NCBI GenBank assembly: GCA_028292265.1
Contig: JAQGMR010000009.1
Span: 1-62,293 of the forward strand
Direction: 5' to 3'
From: Herminiimonas sp.
GTDB lineage: Bacteria > Pseudomonadota > Gammaproteobacteria > Burkholderiales > Burkholderiaceae_D
Length of the DNA: 62,293 bases
Shown here: positions 55,368 to 62,293 of the stretch, in pieces
Layout of the letters: every line of letters begins with the position of its first letter
Numbering within the stretch: the stretch's first letter is position 1
Program-made: the position numbers and the translations under genes
Notes under the pieces: generated by a model
Told to the model about the DNA's origin: nothing
Databases searched by the model: none
The model's input: the letters and a program-made list of their open reading frames with translations, nothing else

Positions 55368-56522
55368 ATGTCTTTGGGGATGAAAAACCTCGGCTTGTCT
55401 ATAGGAGGCGTGCTGCTGACTACGGCCTTCGTCATGAATGCGATGGCCGCAGAAAATCAGTGGCTCTTGCTGGCACTGCTGGTCGGCGGCAGTCTAGCCG
55501 CATTTGTCGCTACAAGAAGCGGCATCTCGGCGCGGGCGGAGCAAGCCTTCTCCAGCCACCAGAATTTGATGAACGCCATTGTGCTTCTGGCGTTTGTCTC
55601 CTTCCTGGTCGTATTTCATGATGAACATTTCGCCTTGTTGATGCTCTCCACGGTGCTGTTGTACATAATTGTTTGCCTCGGTCTGAATATCCAGACTGGG
55701 TATTGCGGCGTAGTCAACTTTGCTGGCGCCGCCTTCTTCGGTATAGGCAGTTACACCGCAGCGGTATTGGCTGTCCACACGCAGTTGCCGCACCTGTTGA
55801 TCCTATTGATTGGCGGCATTACATCCGCGGCGATAGGCGGAATCTTGTTATTTCCGGTATTGCGCACTCGCGGGCACTACGCCGCATTGGTGACGATCGC
55901 CTTCGGCATACTGTTTCGCACGTTTCTGGAAGTCAACGACACACTCGGCGGCCCCCAAGGATTGAAGGTCGTCGGTATGAAAATATTTGGCTGGTCACTA
56001 CGCGAAAACATCGTGGTTGGCGACGTCACGGTTTCGTTCTATGCGAACTACGCAATTTGTGCGCTCGTTTTGGCCGCCCTTGCCTTCACCATTACGAAAC
56101 GATTGGAACGCTCGTGGATCGGGCTTAGCTTCGATGCGGTGCGCATCGACGAGACGGCCGCCGCCACCTTCGGCATTAATATCAGGCGCTGGAAAATTAC
56201 CGCCTTCATGCTCGGCAACTGCTTCGCCGGTGTCGCCGGCGCTTTCTTCGCGATGATGACAGGCTTCGTTGCCCCGACTAACTTCACATTCGGCGACTCC
56301 CTAATCCTGATTTCAATTGTGGTGATGGGAGGTATAGGCAATCCTTGGGGCATCTTGCCGGCTGCAGCATTGGTGGTCTTATTGCCTGAAAAATTGCAAG
56401 CGATCCAGGAATACAGATTTCTGCTGTACGCGACGGCAGTCATTTTGATCCTGCTGTTTCGTCCGGACGGGCTGTTTCCACGCCGCCTGCGAAGTTATGT
56501 TGCCGGCTGGAGCGGTAGATGA
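55368..56522 (+). CDS. branched-chain amino acid-type ABC transporter permease (LivM family)
   Basis: A 384-residue membrane protein. About 80 N-terminal residues with two or three extra helices precede the LivM core LNIQTGYCGVVNFAGAAFFG (about residues 105-125). GTRGHYAALVTIAFG-like RTRGHYAALVTIAFGILF and GGIGNPWGILPAAALVVLLP complete the match. It starts three bases after the LivH-type stop and overlaps the ATPase gene by four bases. It forms the pore with the LivH-type partner. Confidence 0.92.
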   Translation: MSLGMKNLGLSIGGVLLTTAFVMNAMAAENQWLLLALLVGGSLAAFVATRSGISARAEQAFSSHQNLMNAIVLLAFVSFLVVFHDEHFALLMLSTVLLYIIVCLGLNIQTGYCGVVNFAGAAFFGIGSYTAAVLAVHTQLPHLLILLIGGITSAAIGGILLFPVLRTRGHYAALVTIAFGILFRTFLEVNDTLGGPQGLKVVGMKIFGWSLRENIVVGDVTVSFYANYAICALVLAALAFTITKRLERSWIGLSFDAVRIDETAAATFGINIRRWKITAFMLGNCFAGVAGAFFAMMTGFVAPTNFTFGDSLILISIVVMGGIGNPWGILPAAALVVLLPEKLQAIQEYRFLLYATAVILILLFRPDGLFPRRLRSYVAGWSGR

Positions 56523-57295
56523 GCGCTTCGATTTTGCAATGCCACGATCTAACGATGCGTTTCGGCGGACTGACTGCACTCAACGATCTGAATCTGGATA
56601 TTCGCCGAGGCGAAATACTAGGTCTCCTGGGGCCGAACGGGTCAGGCAAAACGACCTTTTTCAATGTGGTCACCGGTATTTATACTGCCAGCGCCGGCAG
56701 TATCACATTCGAAAATCGCGAAATCGGTCAGCTGCCAGCACAAGAAATCTATCGTGCTGGTATCACTCGCACCTTCCAGCGTTCGCGGCTGTGCTTACCG
56801 TTGACCATCTTTGACAACATCATGATTGGCAACCATCGGAATTTGGATCATGGCTTCTGGTTCAACGTGATTCAACGAAGAAAGCTGCGGCAGCAGTTCG
56901 AAGAGTGCTACGAGCAAGCCAGGCAACTAGTGACGACCTTTAGTAAGTCGCTCGGGGACAAGATGTTTGCAGCGGCCGGGTCGGTCAACATGATCGATCG
57001 GCGCCGTATTGAGATCTGTCGAGCTTTGATTAGTAGGCCGAGATTGCTGTTGCTGGATGAACCGTCGGCCGGCATGACACACGAAGAGACCAGAGAGCTG
57101 ATGGATGACATCCTCTCAGTACGTGAACGCATCGCCGGCCTCACTATAGTGATTATCGAACATGAAATGAACGTGATCGAGCGAATCACTGACCGCTGCA
57201 TCGTATTCAACTACGGTCGCAAACTTTGCGAAGGAAGCTACCGCGAAATTGCCGCTAATGCGGACGTGCAGGAAGCGTATTTGGGACAATCATGA
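56519..57295 (+). CDS. ABC transporter ATP-binding protein (LivG family)
   Basis: A 258-residue ATPase. Walker A is GPNGSGKTTFFNVVTG, followed by TRTFQRSRLCLPLTIFDN (LivG-type Q-loop region) and Walker B LLLLDEPSAGMTHEET. The ABC signature region reads AAGSVNMIDRRRIEICRALI, departing from LSGGQ as is common in this group. ATG overlaps the LivM-type stop (ATGA). It pairs with the LivF-type ATPase encoded next. Confidence 0.93.
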   Translation: MSASILQCHDLTMRFGGLTALNDLNLDIRRGEILGLLGPNGSGKTTFFNVVTGIYTASAGSITFENREIGQLPAQEIYRAGITRTFQRSRLCLPLTIFDNIMIGNHRNLDHGFWFNVIQRRKLRQQFEECYEQARQLVTTFSKSLGDKMFAAAGSVNMIDRRRIEICRALISRPRLLLLDEPSAGMTHEETRELMDDILSVRERIAGLTIVIIEHEMNVIERITDRCIVFNYGRKLCEGSYREIAANADVQEAYLGQS

Positions 57296-58011
57296 GCATT
57301 CATCATGGCGGGCTGCAACTTAACAACATCTATACAGCCTACGACAAGGCGGATGTGCTGACCGACGTGTCGATTCAAGTGGAGCCGGGGAAGATTACGT
57401 GCATTCTGGGGTCCAATGGGTCGGGAAAATCGACCTTGATCCGCTCGATCCTGTCTCTTACCGCACCGCGCAGCGGCAGCATTCGGTTCAATGACCAAGA
57501 CATTACACGGCTGCCGACGCACTTGATTAATCGCGCCGGTATCGCCTGCATCCCGGAAGGGCGCAAGGTATTTGCGAAGATGACCGTCGAGGAAAACCTG
57601 CAGGTCGGCGCCTACAGAGAAAGCAGTGCGGCCGTGGTGCGCCAGCGGCTCGATGAAGTGTATGAGATTTTCCCGCGGCTGAAGGAGCGCATCAAACAAT
57701 TGAGCGGCACGATGTCCGGTGGCGAACAAGCCATGCTGTCGATTGGGCGTGGCTTAATGGCAGCGCCCAAGTTGCTATTGATCGACGAGCCATCGCTAGG
57801 TCTGTCCCCGCTGTTCGTCAAAGAAACCTTCAACGTTATTCAGCGCATTAACCAGCTTGGCATCACCATCTTGCTGGTCGAGCAAAATGTGCATCAGACG
57901 TTAGCGGTTGCGGACTATGGTTATGTCTTGATGCAAGGCCGCGTCATCGCCAGCGGCAGCACCGATGTGCTGCGCAATAGCGCCGAGGTAAAGCAGGCGT
58001 ATTTCGCTTGA
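57292..58011 (+). CDS. ABC transporter ATP-binding protein (LivF family)
   Basis: A 239-residue ATPase. Walker A is GSNGSGKSTLIRSIL, signature GTMSGGEQAMLSIGRGLM and Walker B LLLIDEPSLGLSPLFV; the H-loop is in LLVEQNVHQTLAVAD. It overlaps the LivG-type gene by four bases. It completes the second HAAT importer and is followed by the dipeptidase-like gene after 90 bases. Confidence 0.93.
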   Translation: MSIHHGGLQLNNIYTAYDKADVLTDVSIQVEPGKITCILGSNGSGKSTLIRSILSLTAPRSGSIRFNDQDITRLPTHLINRAGIACIPEGRKVFAKMTVEENLQVGAYRESSAAVVRQRLDEVYEIFPRLKERIKQLSGTMSGGEQAMLSIGRGLMAAPKLLLIDEPSLGLSPLFVKETFNVIQRINQLGITILLVEQNVHQTLAVADYGYVLMQGRVIASGSTDVLRNSAEVKQAYFA

Positions 58012-58101
58012 GGTCAGGAATACAAAGGGCCCGACATTCCGCCTTAAGGCCAGTGCTTCCCCATTGATTGATTCGAATTCAAAGATATCCAGGAGACAGG
58101 A

Positions 58102-59076
58102 ATGAATGAACTGCATAACGATGCCGTGGTGATCGACGGTCTGATCATCTCGAAATGGGAGCGCTCAGTATTCGAAGATATGCAACGCGGCGGCTTGAGC
58201 GCCGCAAACTGCACGGTATCTATCTGGGAAGGTTTTCAAGGCACAGTCAACAACATCTCGGACATGAAGAAGCTGATCAGAGATAACAGCGATCTGCTGA
58301 CGCTGGTGCGTAGCACGCAAGACATCCTCGATGCCAAGAAGAACAAGAAAACCGGCATTGTGCTGGGCTTTCAAAACGCCCATGCGTTCGAAGACAATCT
58401 CGGCTATATCGAAGCGTATGCCGATATGGGTGTGCGCGTCGTGCAGCTTTGCTACAACACGCAAAATTTGATCGGCACCGGCTGTTATGAGCGTGATGGC
58501 GGCCTGTCTGGATTCGGCAGAGAAGTCATCGGCGAAATGAACCGAGTCGGCATCATGGTCGATTTATCGCATGTCGGCGGCAATACGTCTGAAGAGGCGA
58601 TTCTAGAATCGAAAAAGCCCGTGTGCTATTCGCACTGCTTGCCGTCCGGCTTGAAGCCGCATGCCCGCAACAAGAGCGATGAGCAGTTGCGCTTTATCGC
58701 CGACCATGGCGGCTTCATCGGTGTGACGATGTTCCCGCCGTTCCTGAAGCGCGGCATCGAGGCCACGGTGGACGACTACGTGGAAGCGATCGATTACGTG
58801 ATCAACCTGGTAGGCGATGATTGCGTCGGTGTCGGCACCGACTTCACGCAAGGTTACGATAAAGGTTTTTTCGACTGGATCACGCATGACAAGGGGCAGT
58901 ATCGGAAACTTACCAGCTTCGGGACGGTACTGAATCCGTTGGGAATCCGAACCATCGGCGAATTTCCGAATTTGACGGCAGCGATGGAAAAAGCTGGCTG
59001 GACGGAGCCGCGCATACGCAAGGTCTTGGGCATGAACTGGCTGCGTGTGTTCGGCGAAGTGTGGGACGTAGTGTGA
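58102..59076 (+). CDS. M19 (membrane dipeptidase-like) amidohydrolase-fold protein lacking metal residues
   Basis: A 324-residue member of the renal dipeptidase-like M19 family, with AGGAGACAGGA before the ATG. His157 (VDLSHVGGN), His178 (CYSHCLPSGLKPHARN) and Asp247 (VGVGTDFTQG) occupy metal or substrate positions. But the N-terminal HxD metal motif reads DGLIIS (residues 12-17), and the bridging Glu of the EGGH motif is Gln in LGFQNAHAF (91). At most one metal site seems left. Related proteins sit in pseudomonad betaine/dimethylglycine loci. It follows the HAAT transporter, so the substrate may come in by that route. Confidence 0.82.
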   Translation: MNELHNDAVVIDGLIISKWERSVFEDMQRGGLSAANCTVSIWEGFQGTVNNISDMKKLIRDNSDLLTLVRSTQDILDAKKNKKTGIVLGFQNAHAFEDNLGYIEAYADMGVRVVQLCYNTQNLIGTGCYERDGGLSGFGREVIGEMNRVGIMVDLSHVGGNTSEEAILESKKPVCYSHCLPSGLKPHARNKSDEQLRFIADHGGFIGVTMFPPFLKRGIEATVDDYVEAIDYVINLVGDDCVGVGTDFTQGYDKGFFDWITHDKGQYRKLTSFGTVLNPLGIRTIGEFPNLTAAMEKAGWTEPRIRKVLGMNWLRVFGEVWDVV

Positions 59077-59140
59077 AACGCTCCTGTCATCAAACATCAA
59101 CCGCGACATATCACCCGTACGTCCATAGAAGAGACATTCC

Positions 59141-59671
59141 ATGATTCCCCAATTACCGATTGAAATCGATGACAGCACTGGTGTATGGACGACAGACAAC
59201 TTGCCGATGTTGTATGTGCCACGCCATTTCTTTGTTAACAACCATGTCGCCGTTGAAGAAGCGTTAGGACGCGAGCGATATGCGCAGCAGCTATACGATG
59301 CCGGCTACAAGTCGGCTTATTTCTGGTGCGATAAAGAAGCTGCGACCCATGGTCTGTCGGGCATAGCCGTCTTTGAACATTATCTGAAGCGGCTATCCCA
59401 ACGCGGCTGGGGGCTATTGGCGTTTGAATCTGCCGACGCTGAAACCGGCCATGCCCGTATTACCCTGAACCATTCGGTCTTTGTGCTGGCGCAGCCTGAA
59501 GCCAAAGGCAAGCTGTGCTACATGTTTTCCGGCTGGTTCTCTGGGGCCATGGATTGGGTCGGCGCCAATAACGGCCGCAGCACCATGACGACTAGCCGCG
59601 AAACGCAATGTGCCGCCGAAGGCCACTCGCACTGCGTATTTTCAGTAGAACCGAAATTGAAGGTTGCATAG
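59141..59671 (+). CDS. DUF5943 / V4R-like domain protein
   Basis: A 176-residue cytoplasmic protein starting MIPQLPIEIDDSTGVW. Its C-terminal half (SGWFSGAMDWVGANNGRSTM, then SRETQCAAEGHSHCVFSVEP) matches the V4R ligand-binding fold, in which the Cys and His-Cys residues are usually conserved. A DUF5943 protein in this position accompanies dipeptidase-like genes in Pseudomonas betaine catabolism. It may sense or bind a small molecule. Its role is not established. It follows the M19 gene after 64 bases and ends the lower-GC block. Confidence 0.72.
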   Translation: MIPQLPIEIDDSTGVWTTDNLPMLYVPRHFFVNNHVAVEEALGRERYAQQLYDAGYKSAYFWCDKEAATHGLSGIAVFEHYLKRLSQRGWGLLAFESADAETGHARITLNHSVFVLAQPEAKGKLCYMFSGWFSGAMDWVGANNGRSTMTTSRETQCAAEGHSHCVFSVEPKLKVA

Positions 59672-60112
59672 GTTCTCCCTCCTGCTTGCGGCGACCGCTT
59701 TCGCCAGTCGAAGCCCGCTGCCCACTGTGCTCGCCCTCCGCTGGCGATTCGCTTTCGGATGTAGCGGAACCTTCCACGCACGTTACAGTTCTTGACACAG
59801 AGGACCTCATCGCCGCATGAGGTCCTGTTAAGACTCCAGGGGAACTTGCGGTGCGTCTCGGCGCGCCCATTGGGCTGCTGGTATTGGAGCTTGCTCAAGC
59901 TCGGTCCCGTGTAACGAGCTGGGACGAAGGCTCTGTACATTCCCGCCGCGCGACGGTCGCGCCAGCAACAGGATTCGGCCAACCGATAACAAATGACGGC
60001 GGTCCGGAAGCCGAGCCCACATGTCGCAATCTTTATATTTATTCGCAATCCGCACTGCACTTATAGCCATTGGCGGCGAAGATTCGTTTCACATCTCAAC
60101 CGGACCTATGCC
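59672..60112. promoter_or_regulatory. intergenic region upstream of glyA with a 10-bp inverted repeat
   Basis: About 440 bases between the DUF5943 gene and glyA. AGGACCTCAT (59802-59811) and ATGAGGTCCT (59818-59827) form a perfect 10-bp inverted repeat around CGCCGC. TTGACA lies at 59793-59798 just before it. No T tract follows, so it is less like a terminator and more like a protein-binding or RNA-structured site ahead of glyA. No glycine-riboswitch core was seen. Confidence 0.5.
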
Positions 60113-61372
60113 ATGTTCAGCTACAGCCAGCAGACTCTCGAAGCGGTCGATCCCGACCTGTGGGCCGTAATCCAGGGGGAACACCGGCGCCAGGAGCAGC
60201 ACATAGAACTTATCGCCAGCGAGAACTACACTTCGCCGGCCGTGATGGCCGCTCAGGGGAGCCAACTCACCAACAAGTATGCGGAAGGCTATCCGGGCAG
60301 GCGCTATTACGGCGGCTGCGAATTTGTGGACCTGGCTGAACAGCTTGCCATTGACAGGGTCAAACAGCTGTTCGGCGCCGACCGCCATGGATGGGCGGCC
60401 AACGTGCAGGCACATTCCGGCGCTCAGGCCAACGAAGCCGTGTTCATGGCCTTCATGAAGCCTGGTGATACCTTCATGGGAATGAACCTCGCCGAAGGTG
60501 GCCACCTCTCGCATGGCATGGCTTTGAACATGAGTGGCAAGTGGTTTAGCCCGGTCAGCTACGGCTTGAACGACAAGGAAGAAATCGATTACGACTCGAT
60601 GGAGCGCAAGGCTCGTGAGTGCCGTCCCAAAATCATTATCGCAGGTGCCTCGGCCTACGCGCTCCGCATAGATTTCGAGCGTTTCGCGAAGGTTGCCAAG
60701 GACGTCGACGCATTGCTCATGGTGGACATGGCGCACTACGCCGGCTTGATTGCGGCCGGTGAATACCCCAACCCAATTCCGCACGCCGATATTGTGACCA
60801 GCACCACGCACAAAAGCCTTCGTGGCCCGCGCGGCGGCATCATCCTGATGCGCCCCGAGCACGAGAAGGCGATCAACAGCGCGATTTTTCCCGGCCTGCA
60901 GGGCGGCCCGCTGATGCATGTGATCGCGGCCAAGGCGGTTGCCTTCAAGGAGGCGCTTGCGCCCGAATTCAAGACTTACCAGCAGCAGGTAGTGAAGAAC
61001 GCCGCAGCACTGGCCGAAACGCTGATCGAGCGTGGCTTGCGCATCGTCTCCGGCCGCACGGAAAGCCATGTGATGCTCGTGGACCTCCGCGCCAAGGGCA
61101 TGACCGGCAAGGCTGCCGAGGCCGTGCTCGGTCGCGCCAACATCACTGTCAACAAGAACGCCATTCCCAACGATCCTGAGAAACCGATGGTGACCAGTGG
61201 GGTCCGCCTCGGCTCCCCGGCCATGACGTCACGTGGATTCAAAGAGACCGAGGCGCGCCAGGTCGGACACCTCATCGCCGACTTGCTCGACCAACCGGAC
61301 GATGAAAGGCAAACAAGCGAGGTACGCGCCAAAGTAGCCAAGCTGACCGCCGCCTTCCCGGTGTACGGCTGA
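60113..61372 (+). CDS. glyA: serine hydroxymethyltransferase
   Basis: A 419-residue PLP enzyme from the ATG at 60113 ([17 protein letters not shown]). Hallmarks include [39 protein letters not shown], the Schiff-base lysine in [16 protein letters not shown] and [15 protein letters not shown]. It interconverts glycine and serine using tetrahydrofolate. No strong ribosome site is seen. It is followed by the serine ammonia-lyase gene after 11 bases, so the pair converts glycine to serine to pyruvate. Most genomes also keep another glyA for biosynthesis. Confidence 0.95.
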   Translation: MFSYSQQTLEAVDPDLWAVIQGEHRRQEQHIELIASENYTSPAVMAAQGSQLTNKYAEGYPGRRYYGGCEFVDLAEQLAIDRVKQLFGADRHGWAANVQAHSGAQANEAVFMAFMKPGDTFMGMNLAEGGHLSHGMALNMSGKWFSPVSYGLNDKEEIDYDSMERKARECRPKIIIAGASAYALRIDFERFAKVAKDVDALLMVDMAHYAGLIAAGEYPNPIPHADIVTSTTHKSLRGPRGGIILMRPEHEKAINSAIFPGLQGGPLMHVIAAKAVAFKEALAPEFKTYQQQVVKNAAALAETLIERGLRIVSGRTESHVMLVDLRAKGMTGKAAEAVLGRANITVNKNAIPNDPEKPMVTSGVRLGSPAMTSRGFKETEARQVGHLIADLLDQPDDERQTSEVRAKVAKLTAAFPVYG

Positions 61373-61383
61373 ACGAGCACGTC

Positions 61384-62293
61384 ATGTCACTGAGTACGTT
61401 TGATCTTTTCAAAATCGGCATCGGGCCGAGTAGCTCGCACACCGTCGGGCCGATGCGCGCGGCACATCTGTTCGTGATGACACTGCGGGAGAGCGGCTCG
61501 TTAGCGTCGGTACACCGGGTTCGTTGCGAACTCTTTGGCTCGCTCGGCGCCACCGGCAAGGGCCACGGCAGCGACAAGGCCGTACTGCTAGGACTCGAAG
61601 GCGAAGAGCCGGACCACATCGACCCGGACATTATCGCGCCGCGGCTCCTGCAGATACGGGAAACGAAAACTCTGCGCTTGCTTGGAGAGCATCCGGTTGC
61701 GTTCGACGAACGCAAAGACCTTGCGTTCATGCGCCAGAGCTTGCCTTTTCACCCAAATGGCATGGTGCTGACCGCCTTCGACGCCGACGGTGGCGTGCTG
61801 ATGAACAAAACCTATTACTCGGTCGGCGGCGGCTTCGTCGTCACCCAGGATGCGCAAGGCCAACCTGCGCTGGCCGCTGATCCGCAACGCGTGCCTTTCC
61901 CGTTCTCAAGCGGTGACGAGCTGCTGCTGCGTTGTCGCGAGAGCGGCCTGAGCATTGCCAAATTGATGTGGCACAACGAGCAGGCATGGCGCGATCCGGA
62001 GGCGGTACGGACTGGCCTGCTGCGGATCTGGGACGTCATGCAGGCCTGCGTGCAACGCGGCATTACGACCGAGGGGATCCTGCCCGGTGGCTTCAAGGTC
62101 AAGCGTCGCGCTGCGGAGTTATACCGCGCGCTGACGGCGCAGCCGGACACGGCCGTAAAGGATCCACTGCAAGTGATGGACTGGATCAACCTCTACGCGC
62201 TAGCCGTCAACGAGGAAAACGCCGCTGGCGGCCGCGTTGTCACTGCGCCTACCAATGGGGCGGCGGGAATCGTGCCGGCCGTGCTGCACTATT
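61384..62293 (+). CDS. sdaA: L-serine ammonia-lyase (partial, runs off the window)
   Basis: The first 303 codons of a single-chain L-serine dehydratase are present, from the ATG at 61384 ([20 protein letters not shown]). The N-terminal [14 protein letters not shown] and the beta-domain (GGGFVVTQ) are visible. The iron-sulfur alpha part begins with [19 protein letters not shown] and [15 protein letters not shown]. It makes pyruvate and ammonia from L-serine. It lies 11 bases after glyA in the same transcript. Its cysteine ligands lie beyond the window end. Confidence 0.93.
   Translation, partial: MSLSTFDLFKIGIGPSSSHTVGPMRAAHLFVMTLRESGSLASVHRVRCELFGSLGATGKGHGSDKAVLLGLEGEEPDHIDPDIIAPRLLQIRETKTLRLLGEHPVAFDERKDLAFMRQSLPFHPNGMVLTAFDADGGVLMNKTYYSVGGGFVVTQDAQGQPALAADPQRVPFPFSSGDELLLRCRESGLSIAKLMWHNEQAWRDPEAVRTGLLRIWDVMQACVQRGITTEGILPGGFKVKRRAAELYRALTAQPDTAVKDPLQVMDWINLYALAVNEENAAGGRVVTAPTNGAAGIVPAVLHY

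Overview
The window looks like chromosome from a Burkholderiales betaproteobacterium, most likely an Oxalobacteraceae-type organism (Herbaspirillum/Massilia/Noviherbaspirillum group). The inference rests on GC-rich codon use, on small families typical of that order (DUF3717, DUF1840, DUF3567, DUF4148-like, DUF4390), on the def-fmt / LysM-dprA-smg-topB block, on an NtrY/NtrX pair whose NtrX lacks the AAA+ domain, and on the rocD/DDAH-type pair with its divergent Lrp regulator. No rRNA, tRNA, CRISPR array, transposase or phage gene was seen. The sequence ends inside an L-serine ammonia-lyase gene.

Layout. 0-9.2 kb, minus strand: a complete branched-chain-amino-acid-type (HAAT) ABC transporter, then an alpha/beta hydrolase, an MFS carrier, a small membrane protein, a class I/II aminotransferase and a DUF3717 protein. 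9.4-11.5 kb: alkylation repair, an Ada-AlkA fusion followed by Ogt. 11.5-14.2 kb: a Ser/Gly-rich lipoprotein, a CDF metal transporter and a beta-hydroxyacid dehydrogenase. 14.4-22.4 kb: housekeeping genes topB, smg, dprA and a LysM protein, divergent from def and fmt, followed by a 13-bp tandem repeat. 22.4-29.3 kb: Lrp-type regulator divergent from rocD and a DDAH-like hydrolase, then metH behind a long leader ending in an intrinsic terminator. 29.4-31.2 kb: a small secreted protein and a cardiolipin-synthase-like phospholipase D.

31.4-36.2 kb is the most distinctive locus: five overlapping or nearly abutting genes for a type III polyketide synthase, a SAM methyltransferase, a flavin-dependent oxidoreductase, an acyl carrier protein and a ketoacyl-ACP synthase. 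This resembles a phenolic-lipid (alkylresorcinol/alkylquinone) pathway with its own acyl-carrier module. 36.3-46.7 kb: YafJ-type amidotransferase, LysR regulator, a second small DUF4148-like secreted protein, TrmB-like methyltransferase, small conserved proteins, and an rsmB-DUF4390-ntrY-ntrX operon. 46.9-51.6 kb: an acyltransferase-3 membrane protein with two paralogous SGNH-hydrolase lipoproteins around a repeat-bearing lipoprotein, probably an envelope acyl-modification locus.

51.8-62.3 kb: a GlxA-type regulator divergent from a second HAAT transporter, whose binding-protein gene is frameshifted, then an unusual M19 dipeptidase-like protein, a V4R-like DUF5943 protein, glyA and a serine ammonia-lyase. 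The order recalls glycine betaine/dimethylglycine to glycine to serine to pyruvate catabolic loci. The transporter part reads as less GC-rich than its surroundings and may be a recent acquisition.
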